Of a DNA stretch of 64,000 nucleotides, positions 51,046 through 63,506 are shown in pieces. The stretch is taken from positions 1 through 64,000 of the forward strand of contig NW_002476261.1 in assembly GCF_000189635.1 (NCBI RefSeq). Reading direction: 5' to 3'. The notes beneath the pieces are model-generated. The model was not told the DNA's origin and ran no database searches. It saw only the letters and a list, made by a program, of their open reading frames with translations. The stretch's first letter is position 1, and every line of letters begins with the position of its first letter. This DNA comes from Tetrahymena thermophila SB210 (Eukaryota; Ciliophora; Oligohymenophorea; Hymenostomatida; Tetrahymenidae). The position numbers were made by a program, and so were the translations under genes.

Positions 51046-52530
51046 TGAATTTTCTTTTGTTTTATAAAATTATTAAATATACAATTTTCTTTTAATAGAC
51101 TCAAACATGATTAATTTTGTAAAATAAAGCATCTTTTTCTTTTATTATTCTTTGAGGGAATTGAAAATATCTAAATAAGAAATTAATTAATTAATAAAAT
51201 TTAGCTATTTTTACTTGCATCATAAATTTTTATTTGATTTATGCACATCAGAAGCGATTTGTTTGAAATATATCTTTGAATGGATTCTATTAAGAAAATA
51301 TATTTTTGAAGGCATCAAATATATGAATAAAATTATTTTTAAAATAGATATAAATCTTTTAACTTTTATTTTTAAAATATTATCAAATATTTTTTATTAT
51401 GTATAATGTTCAGTTAATTATTTTATTTAATAAATTTATATAATTATCATAGAATATAAAATCTTAGAAAAATAATTCATATGTTTTCTTATAAAAATGC
51501 TAGATAATATTTCATAATTTGTTTCATTCAATGTTAGTTTATTCTGAATTTATTTAAGATTGTTTTTTTAAATATTTATATTAGTTATTATTTTAGAATT
51601 GTAAAACTTTTATACTCTTGCTTTATAAAAATTGAATTCAAATAAAATTATTTATTTTTTAATTATTAAATACTGTAGAAAATAGAGTTTATTTCTTTTA
51701 TATGAATTAATATTTATTTATATATTCTTTATTTAAGATTTAAGAAATGAATACAATTTTTAAAGATATTTATTAACTTTTTTTGAGAATAAATGTCTTG
51801 CTTTTTACTTCTTAAAAACTATTGAATAAAATTAATAGGATTATTAATGAAGATTTAATAATTTACAGACTGTCAATTTTTTATTACCTATGAATAAATT
51901 TATCAATTGACAAATTTCATCATTAAGAAATAATATTTAGAAATTTCCCCACTAAATTCAACTACATACCTATAAAATTGATATAAAAAATAAAAAAGCT
52001 GTATTTATATTTATATAATAGAATATTAACAATTATTCTTTATTTAGAAAACGAAAAATATTCTAATTTTAAATTTTTTATTATTTAAATCATTTTTTAT
52101 GCAAAATATAATAGAAAATCATTAATTATTTTATTGTTAATAATAATAAAATTAATTAGATATCAAATATTAAAAGTATATATTGTCTTGAAATATCAAA
52201 GAATGTTTTTAGTTTTGGTTATATTTCTTATTTTTGTTTTTATTTATTAGTATCTTTATTGATTATTGTTATTTTTTATATTTATTTTTATCTATCTTTT
52301 TTTTATTAATTTGTTTATTTCTTATTTGCTTTCTTCTTAATTTTATTTTTTTATTTATTAAATTAATTTCTTTTTAAAATTTATTTGAATATTTTTCTTT
52401 TTCTTTTTAATATGTGCAATTTAATAATCTATCAGCTTTTGTATCTTTTTCTTATTTCTTCTTTTTCTTCATATTTTTATTAAGATTTCCTATTAAAAAA
52501 ATACTTTTTATATATTTATGCGAGAGACTA
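51046..52530. other. AT-rich intergenic region
   Basis: About 1.5 kb of A/T-dominated sequence, increasingly T-rich from 52200. No gene or RNA recognised. Confidence 0.55.
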
Positions 52531-52860
52531 AGAGAGATTTGAATTACAAATATTCTTTTTAAAATGATTTTTGTTTTGAAATTACAAGGCGCTACTATTT
52601 TATTCTTTTCGAATTAAAATAGAGCTTTTTGATTCTTAGATATAAATTTTAGAGAGGATTCAATGCGCTAAATCTAATCAGCAATTGACGAGGGGATTTA
52701 GTTTTTTATAAAAAAGTTATGAAAGAAGTAAAATTTATTATTCAAATATGAATAATACTCCCACAGGTAAGCTTAGTGTGCTTACCATCTTCATTTCATC
52801 TTTTTTACAAAATGTGAATTAAAAAACTTAGGGTTTGCTAATACTCTCTTTTTATATCAA
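52531..52860. other. Hairpin-rich intergenic patch, possible non-coding RNA
   Basis: Three stems stand out against the AT background: CTATTTTA/TAAAATAG near 52595-52623; CTAAATC/GATTTAG near 52668-52702 followed directly by a run of six T; and GGTAAGC/GCTTACC near 52765-52783. A stem followed by a T run is how Pol III transcripts end. No A/B box or known RNA family was recognised. The third stem overlaps MNNTPTG followed by GTAAGC, which could also be a first exon with its donor site. Confidence 0.3.
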
Positions 52861-53633
52861 AATTTTTTTTTTTGTCTTATTAAATTTTTTGTGATAATTA
52901 ATTATTATATTTATTATTTATTTTTTACCGGGGATTTCAATTTAAAAGTTTTTCAATTTTTATCAGATTGAAAATTAGAAAATTTATTAAAGTAAATTGT
53001 GGGATGTAAATAAACCCACTATTTTACTTAATTAGCTTATCAAATCGATTAGAACTGATTTTCTCACAAGATAATTTCACATTATTGTTAAATATTGATT
53101 GATTTATTTATATTTGTACCATCTGCTTAACAAATAATTAATAAAAAAAACAAATAACTAAATTTATTTATTTTGATTATTCTACTAGAAATTTTTTTAT
53201 AAAATAGGAATAATTGAATTAAAAAAAAGAAAGCTAAACAACTAAATGAATAAATAATTGAATTTCACTAGCAGATTTTTGGCTTAAGTTAAATTAAATT
53301 AGCGGTTTGTATACTTTTAGAGTAAACAGTCTTATTTGTTAAATATAAAGTTTTTCATTGCTCTTCTAATTTTAATTAACAAGTTTTAAATGTAATATTT
53401 CCCATACTTTTTTTAATTACTTATGAATTTCAAATAAAATATTAAATAGACTTTGTTAATAAATTATTTGTACACATCAATCAATTAAGCATTAAACCAA
53501 AAAAGAAATTAATTACAAATATTAAATACCTAAATTTATTACAAGTAGGGCAATAAACATTAATTGAATAGGAGGATTAAAGTTAATAAATTTTACATAG
53601 CTAAATTACAAAATTAAAAGAAAAGAGAGAGCC
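52861..53633. other. Upstream region of the GSK3-like gene
   Basis: AT-rich, no other gene seen. The last 60 bp are purine-rich and probably transcribed leader. Confidence 0.5.
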
Positions 53634-55658
53634 ATGTAGGATTATCAGCAAGGTTAAAATAGTGATTATTAGTAGTAAATCATGTACAACAACATGACTA
53701 GCAACAAGCCAAATAATAGACTTAATGATGAAATAAATCAAAATCATCAAAAGTTAGACCACAAAGGAGTAATTTAAAATTCAAAAATGCTGAAATTTAT
53801 TTCATATATTATTTTATTATTTTAGCCTCCTAAAGATTTAAAAATAATTGATGTTGTTGGCAACGGCACTTTTGGAGTCGTTTATAAGGTGAAATATAAT
53901 TTATTAGTATATTAATAATAAATTCGTCAAATCAATTGGAAAACAAAAGCAGTATTTGTTTATTGTGTTAGCAGTCTTGATGAATTTTTTTCAAAAAGAA
54001 GTTAGACGATAATATTAATTTCAATTATTTAAAAATGAAGGCTTTGTTAAACAAAGAATAAGTTGTTGCTGTGAAAAGAGTATTTTAGGATAAGAGATAC
54101 AAAAATAGAGAAAGGGAAATAATAGAAAGGCTTGATCATCAAAATATTATTAAATGTAAGGATTTCTTTGAAACCAAAGGAGAAAAGGTATTATTTTGTT
54201 TATTTAATAGAAAAAAAATGAGTTTTAAATATCAATAATTTATAAAATGCTTTGTAAAAGAAATTTTAGATTACTTTGTATTAAAAAATATAGAAAGATG
54301 AGGTCTATTTAAATTTAGTTATGGAGTTTATGAACTTCCCTTTGTCAAAGGTGATTAGAGATAAAAGAAAAGCAAATTAAGTGATGAGAATAGAAGATAT
54401 TAGATTGTATGCTTATTAAATGTTCAAAGCTCTTTCATATCTTTAGTCTTTAAATATTTGTCATCGTGATATAAAGCCATAAAATATCCTTGTTAACGAT
54501 AAAGACGATGACAAAAGACTCAAAATCTGTGATTTTGGCTCAGCAAAGTAATTGATTCCAAGTAATAAATAGATGAATAAGTTCATTTTTTCTATATGAA
54601 AAATATTTTTTTAATACATAAATCTTATAAAAAATGATCAAATTAATTAGTATAAAAGCAATGATTATCAATAAATTTAATTTAATTTGTAAATGTATAA
54701 TAAAAATTTTTATTTTTAAATAGATGAAGCAAATATTTCCTACATATGTTCTCGTTATTATAGAGCTCCCGAACTCATATTTAAATCTCAGCATTATACA
54801 AATGCAATTGATATGTGGTCAATGGGTAAATTATTATTAAAATAAGAAGCTTTTTTTACTTAAGTTCTTAATCTTTAGGTTGTGTAATAGCTGAAATGGT
54901 TTTAGGCGAACCTCTCTTCCCTGGAGAAAACTCTTTAGATTAGTTGGTTGAAATAATTAGAATTTTAGGTACACCTACTAGACAATAGATCCTCATGATG
55001 AATCCTACTTCCCAAGAGTTCAGATTTCCTCAAATAAAATCTTATTCATGGTCGAAAGTAATAAAAAATAGCAAAATTATATTTGAATTTTATGTTGATT
55101 AAATGAAATATAATGCTGTTTTTTTGCATTTAGAAAATCCTTAAACTTTTTAATTTAGATATAAAATAATAATTTAATTAAAATAGCACAATTTTAATTT
55201 TTTTTTAATGTAGGTATTTGAGAAGTCTTTATAGAAAGTATCAGAAGACGAAAAGTAAAAGTTTAATTAATTGATGGATTTAATTTCTAGAGTGCTAGTT
55301 TATGCTCCCTCTGAAAGACCTTCTCCTTTATAAGCATTAGCACATCCATTCTTCGATGAATTAAGAATTGAAGAAAAGAAATATAGATAAACATAACTTT
55401 ATTTATTTGACTTCCCTGAAGGTAAAATTTATTAAATTATTTAATTATAAAAAACAACAAAAAAATATTCTCACAAAAATAGTCAATAATTTGCTATTTT
55501 TTAATTTCGCTTAGATAATAGATAGATAGTGAATAAAAATTATAAATTGCTTTAAAATATTTATTTATTATTATTTAAAAATAATATTTTATTTTACAGT
55601 TTTTAATTATCAAAATTTTAAAAACAGCTAAAGAATAAGAATATTAAAAATAAATTGA
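53634..55658 (+). CDS. GSK3: Glycogen synthase kinase 3-like protein kinase
   Basis: Eight exons: 53634-53768, 53826-53888, 54041-54187, 54294-54561, 54724-54825, 54879-55057, 55214-55421, 55600-55658; 386 codons, all joins in phase. The kinase domain follows a Q/N-rich leader of 45 residues: glycine loop [11 protein letters not shown] (56-66), VAVK with Lys78, HRD at 172-174, DFG at 195-197, and [12 protein letters not shown] with the autophosphorylated Tyr equivalent at 211. The phrases [34 protein letters not shown] and HPFFDELR are diagnostic of GSK3/shaggy. The intron before SYICSRYY was placed so that this stretch has exactly the spacing of animal GSK3. The N-terminus lacks an obvious inhibitory RPRTTSF-type Ser site, so regulation by that phosphorylation is not expected. 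The domain ends near residue 355 and the C-terminal tail is short and basic. Confidence 0.94.
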
Positions 55659-56723
55659 GTAACTTAAATTGATTCCAAATGGATATTCTAAGAAGTCTTA
55701 TTCTTGATGTTCTTGATAAAATTTGATGATGATAAAAACTACTTTATTTATTAACTAAACTAAACAGTGCTTTAAAAAATGAAACAATTTAAATTAGCTT
55801 TTATCCTGTTAGCTTTGGTTTTATACTAAAGAATGATATTTAATAAATTAACTGTAAAATAATTAAGTTATCTAACATAGGAAAACATCAGAACTCATAA
55901 ATATATAAATACGAGTTGCTATGCTTCCTTCTTCAAATCAATAAATAAATAAATAAAAATAATAAAATATTTATATTATATTCAGCATATATGTAAAATG
56001 TATTAACTATTGATTAATCATTCAATAAAAAATAAGTTAATTAATGAATTTAAAATATTTAATGTTTTAATTTTTTATGTATCAATACTAATCTTAAATA
56101 TATTTTATTCGAATTTTTAAACTATTATATAAAATAATCAAGATTTTATATTGAATATTAAATGTATTCAATTAACTATTTTTGATCATATAAATAAAAT
56201 TTGATTTTTCATTTCTTTAAGTTTATTTCTGATTTATTTATTAATTTAATAATCTAAATTTATAAAAATTTTAATTTTAATTTTTAATAATAGCAAAAAG
56301 TGATATTTACAATTAAAAGAAATAAATGCCATCATTTAATGCAGATTAGAAAGGTATTAATTGTATTTTATGTAACATATAAATAATTAGAATATTGCTT
56401 ACATTAATTATTATTAATAAGTGTTAAACTAATTATTTTCTTTTTTAAAAATAAAAGGATTGTAATTAAGAAAATTCTATTAAACAGTTTAAGGAATATC
56501 TAACCTTTAGTGTTAAAATATTATAATTGATTATATTGATTTACTAGATTATTGAAAAAATCTATATCTATTTATCTATTTATTTATTTCTACTAACTTG
56601 TAAATTCATTTCCAGAAATATCGTTTTTATTTGTTGATTTATTTTAAAAAATTATTTGATAACAATAATTGTAATTATAAACTTTTTTATATCAAAAAAT
56701 TGTAAAAATTAAAATATTACCAA
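55659..56723. other. AT-rich intergenic region
   Basis: About 1.1 kb between two plus-strand genes. A frame that is open just after the kinase stop is not continuous with it. Nothing else recognised. Confidence 0.6.
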
Positions 56724-57575
56724 ATGAGTTAGCTAAAAAGAATAGTATTAGTTACAGGTTCAAACAAAGGTTTAGGATATGGCTTGGTAGAAGATTTATT
56801 ATCAAAGCATTCATAAAAGTTTTCAGTAATTATGACAGCTAGAGATGAGCAAAGAGGCTCTTAGTCTTACCAAAAGATTAAAGAAAAATTCCCAAACGAA
56901 TAGGTAGACTTTCATTTGCTAGATGTTGAAGACCAATCTTCAAGATAAAACATATTGAAGTATGTTTAAAGTAAGTATGGAAAGCTTGATGTTTTAGTTA
57001 ATAATGCTGCTTATATGCTACCTTAAGATTTGCTCACAAAGACAAAAACATATCAACCAACTGTAGAGACAGCCAAGAAAACTCTAAATATCAACCTCTT
57101 TGGAGCAATCGAGTTAACTGAATCTTTATTACCATTGGTAGCAGAAGATGGAAAGGTGGTACAAGTCAGTGCTTAAGTTGGCCAATTCTAATTTTAGCCT
57201 TAACAAACTCAATAGAAACTTACTACTTTAGAAACTAAAGCAACTGTTTATGGTTTAGCTTAGGATTTCATATAGCATTGCTAAAATCCTCCAGATGCAT
57301 AAAATTTAAGATGGTCTAATAGTGCCTACCAAGTGTCTAAGTGTCTTTTAAATGCCTACATTAGAAATGTAGCAAAATCTATATTAAAAAAGAACTAATC
57401 TATGTATGCAGTTCATCCAGGTTGGGTAAAAACAGACATGGGTACTTAAAGAGCTCCTCGTACTGTTGAGTAAGGAAATGACACTTCTTTATTTTTAATA
57501 AGTTAGGTTCCTTTTGGCTAAGATGATTAATTTAATTTAAAATTAATTACTGATAGAAAAGTAATTCAGTGGTGA
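56724..57575 (+). CDS. Short-chain dehydrogenase/reductase, carbonyl reductase-like
   Basis: Single exon, 283 codons, TGA 57573-57575. The classical SDR motifs are in order: cofactor loop TGSNKGLG at 11-18, LDV near 66-68, NNAA at 93-96, a Ser in KVVQVSAQVG, and the catalytic pair Tyr202-x3-Lys206 in SAYQVSK. PGWVKTDMG follows, and the insertion before the Tyr (about 35 residues, Q/T-rich) is the feature that separates monomeric carbonyl reductases from other SDRs. These enzymes reduce ketones, quinones and lipid aldehydes with NADPH; MTARD after the second strand agrees with NADP(H) use. Length matches human CBR1 (277). Likely cytosolic: no targeting signal is seen. Confidence 0.93.
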
Positions 57576-59181
57576 TTTTATTTACATATAGAATTAATTA
57601 AAATATAAGATATTTTAGATATTTATATAAAAATATATTCATTCATTCTTTCATTTTTATTTATATTTATTTATCTGTCTTAAATTTAAAAGTTAATCTA
57701 TATTCATTTATATTTATATTATTAGTAAGTAGGTCTTATAAATTTTTTATAGTCAAACCTTTAATAATAATCATATTTTTAAAGCATTTTATAAATATGT
57801 TGAGTATTAATTTTTTATGTCATTTCTTTATTCTATCAAAAAAATGATAACATATTTTGTTAATAATATTTGATTATCAAATCATTTTTAGATATTTTTT
57901 AGTAAATTTTATAAATAAGAGATTAATTTTATTTTAATGAAAAACTATTTTTTTGATAAAATTTATTTTTAAATGATACATTTAAGCTTTCATAGGTTGA
58001 ACAAAATTTTTGAAATGATGAATGAAAAAGAATTTTTGATGAAAAGACTTTTAATAAATTGATTAAAAAAATTTTTTATTTGAAACATTTTCATGAAAAT
58101 AATTTAAAAGAAGCTAATTTTGTATAAAGTCTCTCTTTTTTTGTTTTTTGATATTATTGTAAAAATTTTAACTTTTAGATTTTTTACTATAGTATTTGTC
58201 TTTCTAATAACCAGAATTAAATCTGATTGCAAGCTCAATATCTTTACAGCAAACTTAAAAGACTTTGTCATCTTAAAATTTAAAAAAAAAAGAAATAATA
58301 TTTATAGTGGTAGCAAAAAATTTTATGCAATACAATCAAAAGATATAAGTATATTTATATGTGTAGAATTTTGAGTGTTTCATCTTTTATTAGATTATTG
58401 ATATGAAATTAATAAGATTTTTTTGATGTGTTCTTCTTGGTATATGTAGTTTAATAGAGAAATAAATAGATAAATAAAAATGTGAAAGTCTTTTTTTAAT
58501 TTTATTAATAAATAGCAAAAATTAAAAAAAATGAAAAATTTTAAATGTAAATTTTAATGTAAAAGTAATTAATTAAATTAAATTGCTTTGAATTAAAAAG
58601 GAATAAAATTTATATAAAAATTTATGGTTTAATAATTACTAATGAGAAGTAAGCACATTTTTGACAAATTAATTAATAGTGAGAATTTCAAAAAAAATAT
58701 ATTTTTTCTTTAATTTAATATCTAAAAGTCATATAATTAAATGAATGAGTAACAATATTTTCTTTTTTATATTGATTAATTTTGAGGTAAAATCATTATA
58801 ATTAACTTAAATTTTATAAAAATAAACTTAATATTCTGATAAAACAAACTTGATAATTAACTGGAAAATTAATTTGTACATTGCTAAAATTTAAAAATAA
58901 TATTGAATAACATAATTGAGGTTAATAAATGTGTAATAAAATAGCATGTTTAGATATAATTGGTTTATTTTTTAATAGTTTTGTTTAGATAATTAGATTT
59001 TAAGTTTTTTTTGAAATTCACCTTAAATTACTTGTAATCGTTTAATTAATATAAAAAGAAGCTAAAGTCATAGAAATCTATATTTTAATAAATAGCTAAT
59101 AAAATACTTGAACACAAAAGGATTAATTACATTGATACTATTTATTTAGGTAGAAAATATAGCTTTAAAGCAAAATATGAA
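57576..59181. other. AT-rich intergenic region
   Basis: 1.6 kb, no recognised gene. The final 200 bp before the next ATG remain open in its frame without an in-frame ATG, so an upstream exon ending near the TATTTAG at 59143-59149 cannot be excluded. Confidence 0.5.
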
Positions 59182-61822
59182 ATGGCGACAATAAACTCTA
59201 TTAAATCTAATGACAATGTGATGGACTCTATAGCCATATATATAGAAAATAAAAATCAAAAGCCAATGATCATCAAGACATACGATTATAAAACATGTGC
59301 AGAGATCAAGCAGTTATTAATTTAAAAATTAAATGAAAAGCAATAAGGATTGATATAATATGAAGAAAGTTAATTTAGCACTAGCTATGCATCTTATAAT
59401 TTAGTAGTCTAAATAAATACTAAAAAGCATCCAGAACAAGTTCAAAGCCGTAAAGTGAATCCTTTAGAGAGACCATTTGAAATTAAGTATTTTTTGTAGA
59501 ATTCAAAGTTAGAATTCTATTTCATTTTTGAAGACTCAAGTAATTCAGAAGAATAATATGCGTGTATGGACACAAATTCAAAAACATACAATTTATATGA
59601 AAAGTGTAAATACTTATACTTAATTTATTAAACCATTTAATCATCTATTTTTTTAGAGAAATATATTAGGATGGGAAATTTAGGGAAGTTAAAAAAGAAT
59701 GAAAGTTTTAGTGAATTTTAATTGTATCTGTATCCAGATCATATATTGTACAGCCAAGTCAAGAATAAAAATCAGAGTAATTATTAATTCATTAAATAAT
59801 TTGAAATAGTTAGCAAAAGTTAAGATGAGATAGTATTTTAAAAAATGTTTTCAAGCACTTACTTACCACCAATTCATTAATTTAATAAAAATAGGTGTAA
59901 AAATTATTTCATTAGCAAAAGCACATGTTTAATAGCTGGCAAGTTAGAGATACAAAAACTGTTTCTAAATCATAGAATCTAAAATATTTACATTCAGAGC
60001 TAACTCAAAGCTTGATTTACAAGGATGGTAAGTTAAATAATTATTTTGCTTTATAATTATTTGTTTTTTTTAAGTTTTTTTGTAGCATATTTCTTATTAT
60101 TTAAATAGGTTAATAGAAATATTTAAGTGCATATCAAATCTTTAAGACAAGAAATTACTTGATTAATGCGAGGAAGAAATAGAAACAGCAGAAAGGCAAT
60201 CATAAAATTATTTAGTTCAGGCGATGGACAAATCCAACATGAGGTGCTATAAATGTATAAAGAAAAAATCTTATAGGGATAAATTCATAGAATTTTTAAT
60301 GAAGGAATAAGAGAAATATTTTATCAATTAAATTAAAATTAGTGAAAAATATCAAGTTTATTAAAATATAATCAAAATGATAGATTTTATAGCTAAGACT
60401 CAATTTAACTTTCCACCTTATGATAATGTATAAAGCAACAGAAACACAAGTTCACATTCTAGTCCAGGAAGTGGCAATAACTTAGAAAATTCATTTTAAG
60501 GATCATATACCTAAAGAAAGCATGCATAGTCCCAAGATTGCACAAAACTACTGAAAGATTTTTTTGAAAATTAGATTGCAAATAATCAGTATTTCTAGAA
60601 TTTTGTATTTAAGATTTTAGGAAAAATGCATAGACTTTAATACAGCAAAATAGCTAGTTAATTGGTAGATAAATAAGATAATATATTTCCATCTTAAACT
60701 CAGACAGAACAATTTAAATAAAGGGAATCTACCAACAGTCAGTAGCCAAAATCAACAAGAATTTCTGTTTTGTCTGAACAAGCTGCTTAGAATAATACTT
60801 AAAAAGAAAACTCACCTATTTTTTAAATGAATTCTGGTTTTTCTACTCCAGCATCAAATAAATCAAAAACAAATAATCAACAACAAACAGAAAATAATAA
60901 TAACTATTTTAGTGAAAATATTGCTTTCAAAGAACTTTAAACTAAAAATCCTGCTTTATACGAATACTTAAAAAAGAAATAAATCGAAAATGGTAACTTA
61001 AGTCATTCAGATTCTCCAAAAAAAAATATAATATAAAATGAATAAGATCAAACGAATTAGGATAGTTAAAACTAATTAGAAGCTCCGCCTCAATTTTAGC
61101 AATGCTAATCTCTAATTTAATTTAGCAGTTAGTAATAATCATTATAACAATAACAATTTCCTAGTTAATCTTTGATATAATTTAGCCACTCTAATCAGCC
61201 CTCAATTTCTCAAAAAGATTAAATTTTACCACAAGATATGAATTTCTAACATATTATTTAATCAAGAAAAACAACAAATCAGTCAACCACTTCATCAACA
61301 TTTTATTCTAACAATAACTAAAATTTAAATGATGAAATCCTTAAATATTTTTAAGAATAAAACTAATAAAAATTTTTATCAGATCCATCAAGATAAACTT
61401 TAAATCTCGAAGATATGACGATAGAATCAGAACCCAAGACAATCAGAGAAATATCTGACTCTTAATATTTCCAAAATGCAATGAATAACTCTTCCACCAA
61501 TTTAATTCAAATAGAATTATCTCAATAAGATTTTAACTAACAAATTCAATAATTTTCTAGCGAGCAAATGCTCAATTTATTACTAGGATTTATAGAAATA
61601 GAAGCATTTACAGCATTCGTAAAGAATGGATAGTATTACAAGTAAATAATAAAATCTAGATAATAAATTTATCAATAAATGATGCCTAACTTTGATTTTT
61701 TACCAAAGATTTTAAATAGCTAAAGCAATAGATTCCCTCAAGACATATTTACAAACCAATTTAATAGCCCTATGAAAAATAGTTATACGAGTGGAATAGC
61801 TAAAGTTGCATCTAAAAAATGA
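59182..61822 (+). CDS. PH-domain protein with long glutamine-rich tail
   Basis: ATG 59182, TGA 61820-61822, with a secure intron at 60028-60108 (GTAAGT...AATAG) and a first intron whose edges I could not fix. Frame 1 is open from the ATG to about 59880, while the frame before the secure donor is a different one; an intron somewhere in 59777-59930 must switch them, with GTAATTATTA at 59778 or GTTAAGATG at 59820 as possible donors. Residues about 155-310 are a pleckstrin-homology domain: MGNLGKLKKNESF and LYLYPDHILYSQ at its start, CFQIIESKIFTFRANSKLDL and the invariant Trp in QGWLIEIFKC at its end. PH domains bind phosphoinositides or proteins at membranes. A CxxC-like MRCYKCIKKK follows, then about 450 residues rich in Q, N and S. 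No GEF or kinase domain was seen. Confidence 0.75.
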
Positions 61823-62796
61823 ATAAATGAATTCAAATGAAGCTAAATAAGTTTAAAAATGAATAAATAAGCAAACTAATCAATAAATAAATAAATAAAT
61901 ACCGTAATACCTTGAAACTCGAAAGTCTAAAATGAAAAATTTTATGGATTTTCTGATGTTTTTAATTAGACGTACCTTACCTCTTTACTAGAAATTCTCA
62001 AAATTAGAAGATCGAGGTATTACAGTATAAAACTAATAAATAATAAATATTTACTAAAAATTATTTACAAAATCTAAACTATTTTAAAATTAAATATATT
62101 AATAAAAAATACATATTTAACACAGTATCATAAATATATAATTTATTATAATATCTCAATTTAATATTTTCTTATTAAAAACTAAAATCCTTTTGTAAAA
62201 TATAAAAAATAATTAATATTAACTTTTCATTTTCAATAAAAAAATAATGGATTACAATTATAATTTTTAGTAAAGAAAGAAAAAAGAATAAATGTTATTT
62301 ACGATTTTATAAATATAAAATTATATTTTAAATTTTGAGATCATATAAATAGGTTATATAAATATATAAAGAACAAATAGAAAAATGAAAGGAAAATATA
62401 AGAATAGCCAAAATTTTAGAAATAGATAATTTTAATTAGCTTATTAGTTAATTATACTGAAAATTAGTGTCTCCTTTTTTAATTTATTTTGCACATCATA
62501 AAAAACTTAGTAAGAAATATTTTTATTATTAATTTTATAATGAGTATATGTATGTATGTATTTATTTATTTAGTTATATATGTATCTTGGAAATTTATTA
62601 GATATTTTAGTGTTTTCGTGCTTGATAAAAATTAATTTAAACTCTGAGGATTTCGACAAAGAAAAATATAATAAATAATTTCAAAAATAAATCTGTAAAG
62701 ATAAAACCAATTAGTATTACTACTTTTTAACAGAAATAGCTTTAAGGCATAAACTCATTAAAAGAGATAAATTACAATAAAAGATAAGGTGTAGAA
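61823..62796. other. Intergenic region with inverted-repeat element
   Basis: About 1 kb between two plus-strand genes. Contains the element at 61899-62028; the rest is AT-rich with a short TATG/TATT run near 62545-62580. Confidence 0.6.
61899..62028. repeat. 130-bp inverted-repeat element (MITE-like)
   Basis: Ends ATACCGTAATACC (61899-61911) and GGTATTACAGTAT (62016-62028) are inverted copies with one mismatch in 13 bp. Just inside them CTCGA (61918-61922) and TCGAG (62012-62016) form a second match. The internal 85 bp have no coding capacity. The same end words occur at 17921-17975. It starts 77 bp after the stop codon of the PH-domain gene, so it may be within its 3' untranslated region. 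Confidence 0.65.
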
Positions 62797-63506
62797 ATGA
62801 GCAATTTAGATTTAAGAACATTGTGGGTTGGAGATATTGAAAACTGGATGACTGAATAATTTATTGAAAGTGTTTTTAATAAAGTTGGTAATAAATTAAT
62901 TATTTATCAATAAGTTTAACTAAAAATATGATTTTTATTTTGAAATTTTATGATATGCAGCTTGAAATAAATTCTAATACATTATTTTTTATAACAATAG
63001 GTAAGGTTGTTAGCGTTAAGTTAATCAGAACAAAAGAAACAAGTCTCCCTGCTGGTAATGAAAGCTTTATATTATCTGTCTTGAAGACTCTTAACATATT
63101 ATTTATTTATATTATAAAGGTTATTGCTTCGTTGAATTTTAGACTCATGAACAAGCAGAAAGAATTTTGATGAATTACAACTAGTAGTTAATCCCTGGAA
63201 CTCAAAATACCTTCAGAATGAATTGGGGAAAGAACCGTAAGATTCATTTATAAGCCAAAAACCTTATTTATCTTTTTTTATAATTAAATAGCTACTAACA
63301 CTGGTATTATCAAGCAACCTACAACCTAAGCTAATAATGGTTATGGAAATAATTAATATGGCATGATGCAATAGCCAGTGATCTAAATGCCACCTATTTA
63401 AGAATTCTCAGTAATTAAAATGATTATTTTAGAAAAACAATTTGCCTATTTTTAGAAACATTGTTAAAAATTGCTCTTAATTATGAATAAATAATTGATT
63501 GATTGA
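62797..63506 (+). CDS. RRM RNA-binding protein (TSAP1/RBP45-type)
   Basis: Four exons: 62797-62887, 63001-63054, 63120-63236 and 63292-63506; 158 codons, TGA 63504-63506. One RNA-recognition motif fills residues 8-88: RNP2 LWVGDIENWM, then GKVVSVKLIRTKETSLPAG, RNP1 GYCFVEF, and QLIPGTQNTFRMNWGK. The TLW-GD--WM start and the PGT---F-MNWG end mark the first RRM of the tRNA-Sec-associated protein SECp43/TRNAU1AP and plant RBP45/47 group. Those usually have two or three RRMs; only one is seen here, followed by a Q/N/M-rich tail. Either the protein is short or a further exon join inside exon 4 (GTAATT at 63411) leads to sequence I did not identify before the window ends. Roles in the family include mRNA or tRNA-Sec binding. 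Confidence 0.85.

Noticed and set aside
58120-58374. 84-codon frame on the plus strand
   Set aside because: It needs a TTG start, has no protein-like composition and lies in plain intergenic sequence.
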